From Trichaptum fuscoviolaceum (lineage: Eukaryota; Basidiomycota; Agaricomycetes; Hymenochaetales; Trichaptaceae), in contig CAJSYZ010000010.1 of the NCBI GenBank assembly GCA_910574455.1, forward strand, positions 1,330,770 through 1,394,769: a DNA stretch of 64,000 nucleotides, read 5' to 3'. A program made the position numbers and the translations under genes. This document shows, piece by piece, positions 36,439 to 47,292 of this stretch. Position 1 is the first letter of the stretch. Each line of letters starts with the position of its first letter. The notes beneath the pieces are model-generated. The model did not search any database. It was not told where the DNA came from and saw only the letters and a program-made list of their open reading frames with translations.

Positions 36439-37359
36439 ATGGCGTATCGGTGCACCGGCCAGACGAATGATGAGCTCATACAAAATCTAGTCAAACACAA
36501 ACTCATCATGAAAGATCGGGTATCTGCGGTTAGTGCACACTTGCATCATACAGTATAGCACAGCGTGCAAATCTACTTGCATGCCGATAAAGGCCTTTAA
36601 GAAGGTAGACAGGGCGAATTATGTTTTAAACAAGGAGGATGCATATAGAGATTCTCCCCAGTATGGATGACTATTCCCCTCATTTCATTGGAATTATTAC
36701 TAATGACATCCACGACAGACAAATCCAATGCAACGCGACCATTTCCGCACCACATATGGTATCGCATCCCTAATGTCGGTGACATGCTCAGACTCATTGT
36801 AAAGCTATCTGCTGTAGCACGCCCATGCTGCTGAGAACCTCCTTGACTTTCTCCAGCCTGGCGCGCATGTTCTTGATGTCGGATCCGGGTCGGGTTACGC
36901 GCTCGCTATCTTTCACCATCTCATTGGACCGTCAGGCAAGGTCGTCGGGATCGAACATATGCCGGAGCTTGTCTCCTGGTCCAAACAGAACCTCCGAGCG
37001 GACGGTCTCGGACCCGCACTCGATTCCGGTCAAATCGTAATTGTGTGCGGGGACGGACGCGAGGGCGTAGCAAGTAGCGCACCGTACGATGCGATCCATG
37101 TTGGCGCTGCACCACCCGAGATCCCCTCCGCGCTTATCGATCAATTAAATGCGCCTGGTCGGATGTTCATTCCCGTCGGAACAGGTCATCAGCAAATCAT
37201 CCAGGTCGACAAAGATCGAGTTGGAGATGTCACCCAGAATGCACTACTCGACGTCAGGGTAAGTCATACTTTGATTGTAATACAAGCCTTCCAGTATTTC
37301 TTACATGCAGGCAGTACGTTCCTCTAACGGATCAGCAGACGCAACTTCGGGGAATGTGA
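36439..37359 (+). CDS. Protein-L-isoaspartate O-methyltransferase
   Basis: Repairs isoaspartyl residues in ageing proteins using S-adenosylmethionine. Five exons give 227 aa, the normal length: 36439-36528, 36593-36660, 36719-36758, 36818-37258, 37315-37359. The N-terminus MAYRCTGQTNDELIQNLV is diagnostic, followed by AFKKVDRANYV, DSPQ, NATISAPHMHAHAAENL, the SAM-binding motif LDVGSGSGY (residues 85-93), and YDAIHVGAAPPEIP. It ends LLDVRYVPLTD plus a short tail. Donor and acceptor choices were fixed by matching these conserved stretches. It shares its upstream region with the AEC transporter. No defects are seen. Confidence 0.95.
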
Positions 37360-37924
37360 GGTGGCTATCGATAATGAAGTATCCAGTTTTTCTCCCATTT
37401 GCAATTGTATGGCCATGCTTGAGTGTCAACCACGACACTTGCTTATTCACCGATGTTCACGATACAAAGAAAGGTCTTTTTGAATAGCGCATAACTCCAA
37501 TGAGTTTTAGCAATTGAAGATACAGCACCCTGCACTCGTCGATCTCTCGGTCCCGGAGAAACAATGTAAGCTCCCGAGAACTTTCCGTTACTCAAGTACG
37601 GGACCACAAACTCCCATTGAGGACATCATCTTTCTTTCTTTTCGTACGTGTTTCAAATGAATGTCATAGACAATTACATTCATTTTCTTCTTATGATGTT
37701 CCTAATATCATGCCAGATATTCAAACTAGAAGAGTGATTGATCACTTACCTTCCAATCCACCCCCGCTTGCAAACGAAGTCGTGAACGTCTTCTATTACA
37801 TATACAAGCAGTTAAGGCTGTGAGCTAACTCACAGCAAAGCCCGCTACCCGGGAATGCGGTTAGAGCAAGAGAGAGGAAGAAAAAAAAATATTTTTAAGC
37901 ACACATACAGCACAGAAGTAATAT
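37360..37924. other. Intergenic stretch with repeat A copy 3
   Basis: No supported gene. Repeat A (minus) at 37804-37850 lies about 75 bp from the truncated end of the Bsd2-like pseudogene. Confidence 0.4.
37804..37850 (-). repeat. Dispersed hairpin repeat A, copy 3
   Basis: Reverse complement reads GGGTAGCGGGCTTTGCTGTG, then a perfect stem (CTGTGAG/CTCACAG) and TAACTGCTTGT, as at 1385 and 7571. Confidence 0.7.
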
Positions 37925-38722
37925 ACACCATACTCTTCTGCCGCAGAAGCATCTGCTACAGGAACAGTCCCATTGTGAGTAGCTGCCCAACTTTCAGCAG
38001 CTGCAGCTGTATCAAACGTCAGTGTCGGTGGAGGTACAGTGTCTTCAGGATTTCCCCAGCCGCCCCACATGCTCTCTTCACCATTTGTGCCTATGCCTTT
38101 GTTATCCTTGCTCGTCCTCAACGCAAACCCATATTGAACCAGTGTCAAGCCAAGACCAGCCCGAGCACGGAGCTTCGCCGCATGTGTAGTATGCAGGAGG
38201 TAAGTAAGCAGAAAGCCCGGAAACAGAAACGAGCATGTTCGAAGCAAATGAGAAGAGTGTGCCCGTTGCAAGACCATCAATCGAGAGCTCGCCTGGAAAC
38301 ATCATACCCGGAGATAAGGACGAAGGCGCATGGACTGACGTCTCCGAGTACGGCGGGACAGCATCCGCCTGAGCAGTGGCATACGATGGTGGTGCATCCT
38401 TCTGTGTCTCCTCCGGTATAACACGGACACTGTCTTCTATTGAGTATGGAAAGCAAAAGTAGCCGAAACAGTCCCGTTAGAATACAAAGTAAAGAAGCAA
38501 TATGTTAATGCAGTAAAATAGGCGCACCTTCCACTATGTGCCTGAGGAGGCTCGGTTTCGCACTGACATCCGCAAAGACACCATCATTCCCAGTCCCGCC
38601 GCCAACGACGCGCCTTCGTTCCTCGCGCCGACTTCCAATTAAGCAATCTGCAATACGGCCAGGGAGGACGCGGCGTGCCCACTCAAAGCCCGGGCCACGT
38701 ACCCATGTGCCACGATTCAACC
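37925..38722 (-). pseudogene. Bsd2/Ndfip-like pseudogene (Rsp5/Nedd4 adaptor of the Golgi-vacuole pathway)
   Basis: Minus-strand blocks match the fungal Bsd2/Ndfip family: RRVVGGGTGNDGVFADVSAK, an intron, then VIPEETQKDAPPSYATAQAD with two PY motifs (PPSY, PPYS) that would recruit a Nedd4-type ubiquitin ligase, the segment GELSIDGLATGTLFSF, and the transmembrane stretch GFLLTYLLHTTHAAKL. Two lesions are visible. A frameshift near 38215-38228 removes the end of the first membrane helix (VSVSG continues out of frame). The last exon, which should carry the final helices, is missing after EEYG. Family knowledge: Bsd2 sorts metal transporters for degradation. The upstream frame (38720-38910, MSNNSPSVSVPTPHG) ends in TGA and may be unrelated. 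Confidence 0.7.
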
Positions 38723-39689
38723 TTGGACGACCAGCTGTGCTTGAGTAGTTCGCCCTGTGTTTCCGGGGGCTACAATGCTCACTGCAACTGATACAGTTGC
38801 GCTTGGTGTCCGCTCGTCTGTGCTGGATGTCCTCACAGACAAAGTCGGCTTTGCACTGCCGTGGGGTGTAGGCACAGAGACGCTGGGGCTGTTGTTGCTC
38901 ATGGCGGTGGAACCAGAGAGTAACTCATGGTTGACCTGCAATGGGTGGATCGTCGTGGGGAGCGCCTCGCCTGTTGGCAGGCAAGCAGGATTGAACCTGA
39001 AGTTGCGTCTTGAGTGTTACATTACAAAACTTATTTGTCATACTACTAGTCATGTGAGCGAAATTGACTTATAAGTCGCTTACCCATAAAGGAAATTTCA
39101 CGTGACTGGATGAGATTTGGCAGGCGCTGGACACAGTTGCATACGCCATAGGATACCCTGCTACCTTAAGGGTAGCGGGAATTTCTCGGGCCACTAATCG
39201 GGTGACAGGGAAATATGAAGACGGATGTGTATATTCCGAGATGTTTACGGAACTAAGAGGATTATAGTACTTACATTCGTAGATGCCGCAAACGGGGGCT
39301 GCGCCAATCTATCATGCTGAAGCTACACACAACAGCGGTTCTTGCATTTGATCTCGTCGATGCCCCAAAAGTTCGCAAAGGAAGGGATAATCGCGACATT
39401 AATCCTCGGATCGACGGGTATGATATTCCGGAGACATTGGGTACGTAGCAACGTACAGCTACTTCCACGAGCATAGACACTTCAAACAGCTCAAATCATT
39501 TTCAGTAGTGAGGACGCCACCGCATCGGGTTCTTCAGGAACATGTCCTTCGTCCAATAGGCTTTTTTCCGAAATCAAAGGCGGGAGGAGAAGTGACATTC
39601 TCGGATTGTGGATTTGTGGATTCCCGGCAACTCTAAGTCACTCATAGACCACAATACATTGTTTTACCAGCTCTGAAGCCGTGGTTATC
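38723..39689. other. Intergenic stretch with repeat B and a short duplicated coding relic
   Basis: Contains repeat B copy 2 (39133-39179, minus) and, on the minus strand at about 39320-39410, a relic ending ANFWGIDEIKCKNRCCV and a stop, which resembles the end of the small gene at 39690-40037. Confidence 0.4.
39133..39179 (-). repeat. Dispersed repeat B, copy 2
   Basis: Perfect 47-base inverse match to 1433-1479, 38 kb away. Confidence 0.75.
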
Positions 39690-40037
39690 TTATTGCTTCA
39701 GACAGCACCTCTCCTGACACTCTATCCCCTCGATACCCCAGATCTCCGCGAAATCGGGGAAGATCGCCATGTCCCTTTTGACTCGAGATCGACTGATTGA
39801 TGTCGAAGACGTTGCTATCTGACCTTTAACAACACCTAACAAGCCTTGCTCCTCCAACATCACTTCCATAGTCAGTTTCTCTCTCGCAGCATCATGATCT
39901 CTCACAAGTCGCCTAGTAGCAGCTCGACGTTCGTCAAATAGATCCACGAGCCGCAAGACAACCATACGAAGCGTTCGGCGATCTATAGAATTCATAATTT
40001 CAAATGGATTATTAAGAAAAGTTTCTTTCTTCTTCAT
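39690..40037 (-). CDS. Small hypothetical protein (115 aa)
   Basis: An intact ATG-to-TAA frame with a charged, probably helical centre (LRLVDLFDERRAATRRLVRD, then AAREKLTMEVMLEEQG) and a distinctive end, FAEIWGIEGIECQERCCLKQ. The same ending in diverged form is found 300 bp downstream (39320-39410), so the sequence belongs to a small repeated family rather than being a chance frame. The ATG may not be the true start; an upstream exon could exist. Two adjacent Cys near the C-terminus could be lipidated or bind metal, but that is speculation. Confidence 0.35.
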   Translation of the reverse strand: MKKKETFLNNPFEIMNSIDRRTLRMVVLRLVDLFDERRAATRRLVRDHDAAREKLTMEVMLEEQGLLGVVKGQIATSSTSISRSRVKRDMAIFPDFAEIWGIEGIECQERCCLKQ

Positions 40038-40535
40038 CGCCTCTATCCACGACCCATCTCTCCATCCTCCGAGAAGGTCAGGATTCTTCCTGCTTCCCCC
40101 CTGAACGGGAATCGGCGAATACCTTAAGCTTTTCCAACAAAATCCAATTCCGTGCCAGACGCATACTAGTATGTAGCGAATTGACTCCAGTTCGTGGCAG
40201 ATGTTGTGTATATAGCCAGAAGGATTTAAATCCGGAGGTTTGATATTATGGACGACGATTCACAGCGGCCAGTCAAGTGGTGCGACGTGCGGCGTAACCC
40301 TGCAGAGCCTACACCGCAAATTCTACTATGGGCCGTCACGGTGCGGTGTGACGATGGGATTTTGAAATTGTCACATTGGCATCAAGTCACACAATATATG
40401 TAAAGTACAACAACCGCCGGTACCGACAATTCGCCGCACCTTTTCTCTTTCACCTTCTCATATATATCACTTGATTAAGCTCATGAGACAACTTTCCCGC
40501 TGTATCGTACCTTCACCACTCCCTTATCCGCGACA
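40038..40535. other. Intergenic stretch upstream of MFS gene 1
   Basis: Promoter side of the transporter gene; the last 100 bases are CT-rich with a CATATATATCA segment near 40460. No gene seen. Confidence 0.4.
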
Positions 40536-42634
40536 ATGACAATCGCTCTTGAAGAAGAACATGAACTAGGTGACATTGTTAACCTGAATATGTCCAAAAA
40601 ACCAAGCAAATCCGGACTGGAAAGTTCTCGCTCAGCTGCCACCAATAATGGTGTTGTTGAGAGCGATCTGTCTCTTAGAGATGAAATAGAAACGATAGAA
40701 GCCGCGTACACATCGACGTCCGTGTCCCCTGAGGAGAGAAAGGTTCAAATTAAAGCGGAGCTCAAGGGCTTTTGTACTCTGTTGCTCTTCATCTTCCTCG
40801 AGGGCTGGAATGATGGCACTCTGGGTCTGTGATCTATCAGTGAGTAACGAGTAGATGTGCTTAATTGCTAGGTTCTCTGCGAAGGTCCCTTGCTGCCCAC
40901 TATACAGAGGCACTATCATGTAAGCTTTCATACATCAAGTGTACATAGTACACAGACTTGGCGCTAACAAGTATTTACTCGCAGGTCGGCTTCGCAGTGG
41001 TCTCTCTTACTTTTGTCCTGAATTGCATTGTATGTTACTCGCTACCACCTTTAATAACTCTACTTCATATTCAATCCTCGAATGTCTCAGGGATTCATTA
41101 TCGGGGCAATTTCGAACATCTATCTTTCAGGCAAGCTTGGGTTCGGAAAGGTCGGGATGGGTTATACTTATCCTCATGATGCATTGTTAATTTCTTGTAA
41201 AGCTCATGCTTCTAGGTACAGACCCTCCATCACATAGGCTTCTATGGATCTCATCTGATTACATTTATTCAAGGTGCATCTATGCAGGTTATCAGCTATG
41301 CAATTCAAGCCCCTGCACCTCCGTTTCCTGTGTTCGTTCTGTCTTATGTAATTCTCGGATTTGCCATCTCCATCCAGGTATACAAGTTAGCACACACATA
41401 CTTAACAAACAACAATTCAGCTTTTTTTGATTTCAGATGTCTCAGGCAATGGCATTTATCGTGAACCTGAGTAACGGCGCAATGAAAATGGGTGTTTACC
41501 AAGCCACATACGGTCAGTGTTTCTGGACACCTGCAATATTTGCTGCCATCATTCAAGATACTTGCTTGGCACAGGAATTGGGGCATTTGCGTCGCCCTTC
41601 ATATCTACGCAGTTCTCTAAGATGGACAAATGGTCTTATTTCTTTTTCATCTCACTGGGACTTGCAGTTATAAATTTGACTCTATTATCAACGACGTTCG
41701 GCTTCGACCGGGTGGAGCGTAAGCAGATGCACTTATCTCTGTCATGAAAAGAGCTAATATGCGTCGAACAGTCATATTGACCAGAATCGGCCGGCCACCG
41801 CAAGTTGAGGGTACCTCTCATGGAAATCACTACCGCCAAATCCTTGGCTTACGCGTCGTCCACATCCTTGCGTTCTTCATTCTCGCATACGTTGGCGTGG
41901 AAGTGACCATCGGCGGGTGGATCGTCACCTTTGTAATCGATAAAAGAGGTGGCGGCGCATCCGCTGGTTATCTTAGCTCTGGATTTTTTGGAGGTGAGTC
42001 ACCGTAAGTGGGACACAAGTTAGATATCCATGTGTTTATCTTATATTTATTACTTAGGCCTTGCTGTCGGCCGAATTCTACTTCTTTGGGTCACTCAAAA
42101 GGTAGGAAACTAACCAACATATCTCAAACATGCCCTTAACGTTCACTGAAACGAAGCTGGGAGAGAGTCGAAGTATATGGCTGTATATATTCTGTGCGAT
42201 CGGGTATGCGGATCTTATCTCTCTTGTGATTCCCGTGCTTATCCATATTCTTCATCAGCCTCGAGATTACAATATGGTTCGTCCCCTCACTCATCGAAAA
42301 CGCCGTGGCTGTTGCACTGGTCGGCCTCTTCCTTGGACCTATCTACCCAATTATTATGCGCATCACTGGACGCCTCGTACCCTATACTCTTGTCGCTGGT
42401 TCAGTTGGATGGGTTACTGGCTTCGGTCAGTCCGGTTCAGCCATTGTGCCTTTCATAACTGGTGCATTGGCGTCGAGATTCGGAGTACAAAGCTTGCAGC
42501 CACTGTGCGTTTCCCGAGAATATTTTCAACCTCTTGTAAACTCATTTTCCATGATTTCAAGTGTCGTAACTGTCATGGGCATGATGGTTGGAATTTGGGC
42601 TTTCGTTCCTGCGGGAGTCCGACGGCAAGATTAA
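40536..42634 (+). CDS. MFS transporter 1 (Bsc6-like)
   Basis: Thirteen exons give 465 aa: 40536-40824, 40885-40919, 40985-41029, 41091-41150, 41203-41215, 41274-41377, 41437-41512, 41575-41718, 41772-41993, 42058-42101, 42157-42203, 42259-42504, 42562-42634. After an acidic N-terminus of about 75 residues come hydrophobic segments in the usual 6 + 6 arrangement, with conserved EGWNDGTLGPLLP in helix 1, GASMQVISYAIQAPAPPFP, SQAMAFIVNL, VGVEVTIGGWIVTFVI, GLFLGPIYPI and FGQSGSAIVPFITGALASRFG. These match the basidiomycete family related to yeast Bsc6. The substrate is unknown. Exon 5 is only 13 nt (CTCATGCTTCTAG) and is required to join GFGK to GASMQ in frame. It is convergent with SDR 1. The paralogue at 55 kb has the same exon pattern. 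Confidence 0.9.
41203..41215 (+). other. 13-nt micro-exon in MFS gene 1
   Basis: Encodes LMLL plus the first base of Gly; flanked by AAAG and GTACAG. The equivalent exon in MFS gene 2 (55646-55658) is also 13 nt, ends CTAG and has the same phase. Confidence 0.75.
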
Positions 42635-42783
42635 AACCCATCTTTGTATGCACTGCTACGTTCGAAGTACTAAGATGTATAAATCGGTAGATGATCTCTG
42701 TCATTGTGTACACTGAGTTCTACAGCCTGATCACGAAAATGAAAGCATACATGTCTTTTAAAAATACGTCGCGCATTCCACAT

Positions 42784-44001
42784 TTACTCTTCTCTTATAT
42801 CGATAGATCGTGCCACACTCTCCCACTCGTCGAGATTCCGGAGTATCCTTTCGCACTTATCGCGTATATTCGTCAGAGCATCAGAACCGAGAACAAGCAT
42901 ATTCAGATCTGGCCAATCTCCAATGTCCTTTGTAGCGCTCTTAGTTTTGACACGTTCACCGCGGACAACGCCTACAATGGTTTCCGCTGATTTAATGGGA
43001 TCTCCGGGCTGCTTTCCGATACTCTGTTCCACGAACACCTTTGTACTATCGGTCATGACCTTGTACTCTGGGACTTCACCGTCAAGGCTCGTAGATGGGA
43101 TCCAAACCGTATTCGCGTAATTTTGGGTGCGGATGGAGCCTGGAAGGACGCTTAATATCCGAATATTGAAAGGAGCGACCTCTACTGCTAAAGCTTCAGA
43201 GGCAGCTGCATGCAAAGACTCAGTAAAGAAACGAAGATAAACGAAATGAGGGAGATAAGTACCATTGAGCGCAGCTTTCGAAGCAGCATATGGACCTGAT
43301 TTGAAATACATATTTGCATGAGAAATTCTGGAATGCAATAAATTCTCATCTTATTCACCTAGCATCTAAAGTTTGCGGTCAGTCGCGATTGATCGTTAAC
43401 AGACCTGTCTTGCGAATGTATGGACTAACCGGGAGCGCGCTTCTCCAAGCAGAGCGACTGCTAACGAACACAATTGTTCCGGACCGCCTACTTCTCATAT
43501 GCGGGAGGAATGCATGCGTCACGTTCATTTGACCCAAGAAATTCGTATGCATTTGAATCTCGTATCCGCTGGCGCTAAGATGCGAGACCTCAGGGGAAGT
43601 CCCAAAGACAAAGTCAAAAGTTCCTACCCTATTTCTTCTGAGACACCAAGCATCCCGACGCCTGCATTATTCACAACGAAATCGACTTGCCCCCACACGT
43701 TTATTGCTTCAAGAGCTTTAGCTTTGATGGTCTTGAAGTCCGATGTCACGTCCAGATCCATTATATGGCATGTTGTCGGATGTGATTCCACCAAATCTTG
43801 GATCTTGCTGACAACACGAGAAGTGGCAATCACATTATCGCCTGCAGCTAGTGCAACTTCAACAATGGATCGCCCCAGACCACTGGAAGTTCCTACATGG
43901 CAATATAAAGTCAGAAAGATAGCAAGGGCGGGGCAGTATCATAATTATCACGGACCTGTGACAAACCACACTCGCTTCTCAGATTGCCGTCCAGTAGACA
44001 T
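42784..44001 (-). CDS. Short-chain dehydrogenase/reductase 1
   Basis: An NAD(P)-dependent oxidoreductase of the classical SDR superfamily, substrate unknown. Exons 43956-44001, 43628-43892, 43430-43574, 43359-43365, 43263-43295 and 42784-43205 give 305 aa. The Rossmann glycine motif is TGTSSGLG (15-22), then DLDVTS, NNAG (90-93), the catalytic serine region VSSRSAW (141-147), and YAASK (Tyr157, Lys161). The fourth exon is 7 nt (ATGCTAG); without it the catalytic YxxxK falls out of frame. The C-terminal part has KQPGDPIKSAETIVGVVRGE and WPDLNMLVLGSDA, shared with SDR 2. The two genes lie head to tail and have four exons of identical length, so they arose by tandem duplication. Confidence 0.9.
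43359..43365 (-). other. 7-nt micro-exon in SDR gene 1
   Basis: ATGCTAG between CTTTAG and GTGAAT on the minus strand; supplies Met-Leu-(Gly) before the catalytic tyrosine and restores phase. Confidence 0.75.
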
Positions 44002-44402
44002 GGTGGTCGTGAACATAGAGTCCCGAGAGATAGCAAATGTAGACAATCATTTTAGAATAGAAAGGTCGTTGATCCGGGTTGTGGACAAATGGAGGCATGT
44101 GAACGAAGGAGTCTAAGTCAGGCAACAGGTTTTCTCGGCCATCATGGCATATATAGTATGATGTCCGATTCTTTGCCGCGTTGTATTTCAAAACCAGTGT
44201 ACTTCTACTAGTAGTTGAGATGCCCTGTGCTCTAGTGCTCGTTTTCAATTTCGTCAAAGGCAACCAACGGCTCACTTGAAACAGCCTTCTTACCTTGACA
44301 AACGGTGACGGGGAAACCTCGAAACTGATTCGCTCCCTCCTCAGTCTATAAAATACATCCTAGAAACGTTCATAGATGACCTTGTCCAAGACTTTCTATA
44401 CT

Positions 44403-45788
44403 TCAATCCTTCAGGTCTATGCTCCTCATAACATCCTTCCAATCGTCTAAATTGCGTATGACGCGCTCGCATTTCTCTCGAATATTTGCCTCTGCGTCGG
44501 ATCCTAGTACAAGCATGTCAAGGTCTGGCCAAGTCCTCTGGCTTTCGCTCGTTTCCTGTAAGCGAGGCAATGGGTTTAGGCTAGTCTTATTTGAACCAAT
44601 ATGTGTAGTTTTTACCTGAGAAATATCGACTTCTCCGCGTACAACATCGACGATCGCACGCGCCGAGGCTACCGGATCGCCTGGTTGTTTTCCGTTCTGC
44701 GCTTTCATCCATCCCAAAAGTTGCGCACGCATAGGATCGTAGTCTTCGAGACCGCTGGCAGAGTTAAGAAGAGATGGAGAAGTCCCATCATTAGGAGGAA
44801 GCAAAGCCTTCGGCGTCGTTTTGAGGAGCTCCATATTATCCCAATTCTTAGTTCGCAACCCGCCCGGTATAACATTAAGGACACGGATACCTAAAGGCGC
44901 AACTTCAGCTCCAAGGGCATCGGCGGCAGCTGTGCGTATTGCAGCGATGGGTCAAATGTTAGAGAATCCGAACGCACAAGACCAAGGATGCTGTACATAC
45001 CCGTCAGTGCCGCTTTTGAGGCGTTATATGTTCCTGTAGCACCGAAGTCCGAATGATCAATCCTAGGGAGAAGAAGCCTAAGTATCGGAAGACAAACCTA
45101 ACATCTGAAAGTATTGCGTAAACATTGTCTAGTCAACGAGCACCATTAGAACTTAGAAGTACACACAGGAACATTCGCTCGCCAGCTTGATCTACTTCCA
45201 ATGAAGACGATGGTGCCTTCTCTCCTCGCCCGCATGTGCGGTAAAAATGCATGTGTAACGTTCATCGGGCCAAAGAAATTTGTCCGAAACTGTGTCACGA
45301 AACCGTCCTCGCTGAAGTCAGTATTGCAGTAATGCATGAGCGAAAGGTCACGTATCCGAGATGTTGTGTAGGCTACTTAGTCTTTGATAGAACAGATAGG
45401 AGTTAGGAAAATCTTACCCGACTTCCTCACTAAAACCGAACTTTCCAGCTCCGGCATTATTTACAAGCACATCGACTCGTCCCCATGTTCCTACAGCATC
45501 TACTGCCTTTTGCCTGAGCACATGATAGGCGTCCGTAACGTCTAGCTGCAAAACGCGGCACGCGTCTGGATGTCTCTTCTCTAGGTCTGCTACGCGAGAT
45601 GCAGAGCGCGCAGTTGCAACCACTTTGTCCCCGCGAGCCAGCGCAGCCACAGCAAGTTCGCGTCCTAAGCCACTTGAAGTACCTACATTTTATACAGTGT
45701 CAGTCTTCGAATAGATAGGTAAGACAAGGCAGACCACCATACCGGTTATGAACCAAACTTTCTGAAGCACAGAGAGAACTGCGGACAT
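44403..45788 (-). CDS. Short-chain dehydrogenase/reductase 2 (tandem paralogue)
   Basis: Exons 45743-45788, 45418-45682, 45167-45311, 45098-45104, 45001-45033, 44616-44929 and 44403-44555 give 320 aa. Exons 1 to 5 have exactly the lengths of those in SDR 1 (46, 265, 145, 7, 33). Motifs: TGTSSGLG, LQLDVTD, NNAGAGKFG, IGSRSSW, YNASK (Tyr157, Lys161), and IPGGLRT. The 7-nt exon is ATGTTAG. The last intron (44556-44615) is 60 nt, so its retention would keep the frame; it interrupts the C-terminal region (GEVDISQ, then ETSESQRTWPDL) where SDR 1 has none. The C-terminal end LDDWKDVMRSIDLKD parallels SDR 1. A different substrate range is possible, but nothing in the sequence says which. Confidence 0.9.
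45098..45104 (-). other. 7-nt micro-exon in SDR gene 2
   Basis: ATGTTAG between TTTCAG and GTTTGT on the minus strand; same position, phase and encoded residues as in SDR 1. Confidence 0.75.
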
Positions 45789-46198
45789 CTTTTCACTACA
45801 GTCTGTAGACAAGTGCAAGAGCAAAGGCGTTCGCCATCACTGCGCATTCGCATGATTCAGTTGAGTACGGATTCTACGGGCGTGTCTAATAACTCTGACA
45901 GTGTTTCGGTGATGAGGCGGAGTAAGGAATGTCGTAACTTCTTATTCTCTCATGATGGGTACGTGCGACCAAATAGTAAGTGAGCAATAACACCGATTAG
46001 CCACATTATAAAGCTGGGTGGTTAGTGGAGATGATTTGCTTCCTGATGAAAGATATGCTTAACCACTAACACTCACGCACACCATTTAATCGGACTGTAA
46101 ATTTGGTGGAGTGAGAGCATGAGCATGTACCCTATAGTCATGGATCATACAGAGAGAAAGTAAATGCGATAAAAATGCAGAGAGGGTCAGAAAGGAGA
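45789..46198. other. Intergenic stretch
   Basis: 5' flank of SDR 2 and 3' flank of the ribosomal-protein gene; no gene or repeat seen. Confidence 0.45.
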
Positions 46199-46754
46199 TC
46201 ATGCAACAAGCTTCACAACACCGCCAGCCTCCTTAATTTTTTTCTCCGCACGCGCCGACACGAAACGCGCCTTGACAATAAAGGGTAGGATGGGTAGACT
46301 AAAAGAGAATGTTAATCGATGCGACTAGAATGAACATTACTGCAAACTCACGTTCCCGTCCCTAGCACCTTTCCATAGCCTGCCGCCAGAGTATCAATGA
46401 CTGGCACGACATCAGAATCCGAAGACAACCCCTTCTTCTCCTCCTCCGGGACAAGCGTCCATAATTTGTCAACGTTAATGATCGGTGACCATTGGCTGTT
46501 GCGCGTCAAGTGGAATCGGCGCATACCAACCTTACCGAAGTAACCAGGATGGTATTTATCAAAGTTGGTACTAGAAGAAGCCGCAGAACTTAGTTTCAAA
46601 GCCAATCTGAAGCCGAAGTAGCAACGTACCGGTGGTGATGTTGACCACCAGCGAGACCGCGACCACCAGGATGCTTGCGGTGCTTGCCAACACGACCGTG
46701 ACCGGCGGAGACGTGTCCGCGGTGCTTGCGAGTCTTCGTGAACCGAGTCGGCAT
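46199..46754 (-). CDS. RPL28: 60S ribosomal protein uL15 (L27a/L28)
   Basis: A large-subunit ribosomal protein. Exons 46630-46754, 46352-46570 and 46199-46298 give 147 aa, the usual length. The N-terminus [20 protein letters not shown], then [16 protein letters not shown], is nearly invariant in eukaryotes, followed by [18 protein letters not shown] and an ending [20 protein letters not shown]. Both introns are short with standard ends. The C-terminal exon is one of the cleanest frames in the window. No oddities. Confidence 0.97.
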
Positions 46755-47292
46755 CTACAAGCGCAATCGTTCATCAGCACATTTCATTCCGCCAAACGTC
46801 CCACCCAGAGACCGCGCCGTCCATCCACCCTCTTCCACACATTCCACACATTCCCCAACGGTCCATCTGAACGATATGGCCTTCCTCGACGTTTCAAGCG
46901 GTAACTGGACGGGCGCTGGGCATTATTACACTCACTTTATCGTTGTCTTGAGGGGTGTCGGTTATTCTCGACAACTTCAAAGGTTGTATCCAGAATAGTC
47001 AAATTCTGAGTTTCAATATCCGGCAAACTCCGAATACATGCAAAAATTCTACGAGTTGAATTTTACGCGTCTTGTTCCTACTTATTCTCTCAAGACAGTC
47101 TCGTCCTTACACTTGTCGGGTGAGTATTATTTACTTGCTATGTGCGCTGTCGCGCTGTCAAATGATGCCGGCAATTATGCCATTATTTATTGTCAATGAT
47201 TTCCGTGATCTCAAATCGTGTTCTGATGCACTTTCCACAAACCCCTTTGCTCTCGAAAGGACTCGACACTGACAAAACTCTTGCAGCGTATT
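46755..47292. promoter_or_regulatory. Divergent promoter region of RPL28 and RPB11
   Basis: The 538 bp between two outward-facing start codons hold both control regions. Sequence next to the ribosomal gene is rich in CCACAC/CATTCC tracts. No exact element can be named. Confidence 0.45.

Noticed and set aside
42130..42690. Single plus-strand frame of 186 codons in MFS 1
   Set aside because: Frame-shifted reading across introns; the spliced model gives the conserved MFS helices.
40536..45788. Secondary-metabolite gene cluster
   Set aside because: An MFS gene and two SDR genes lie together, but there is no backbone synthase, P450 or pathway regulator in the window.
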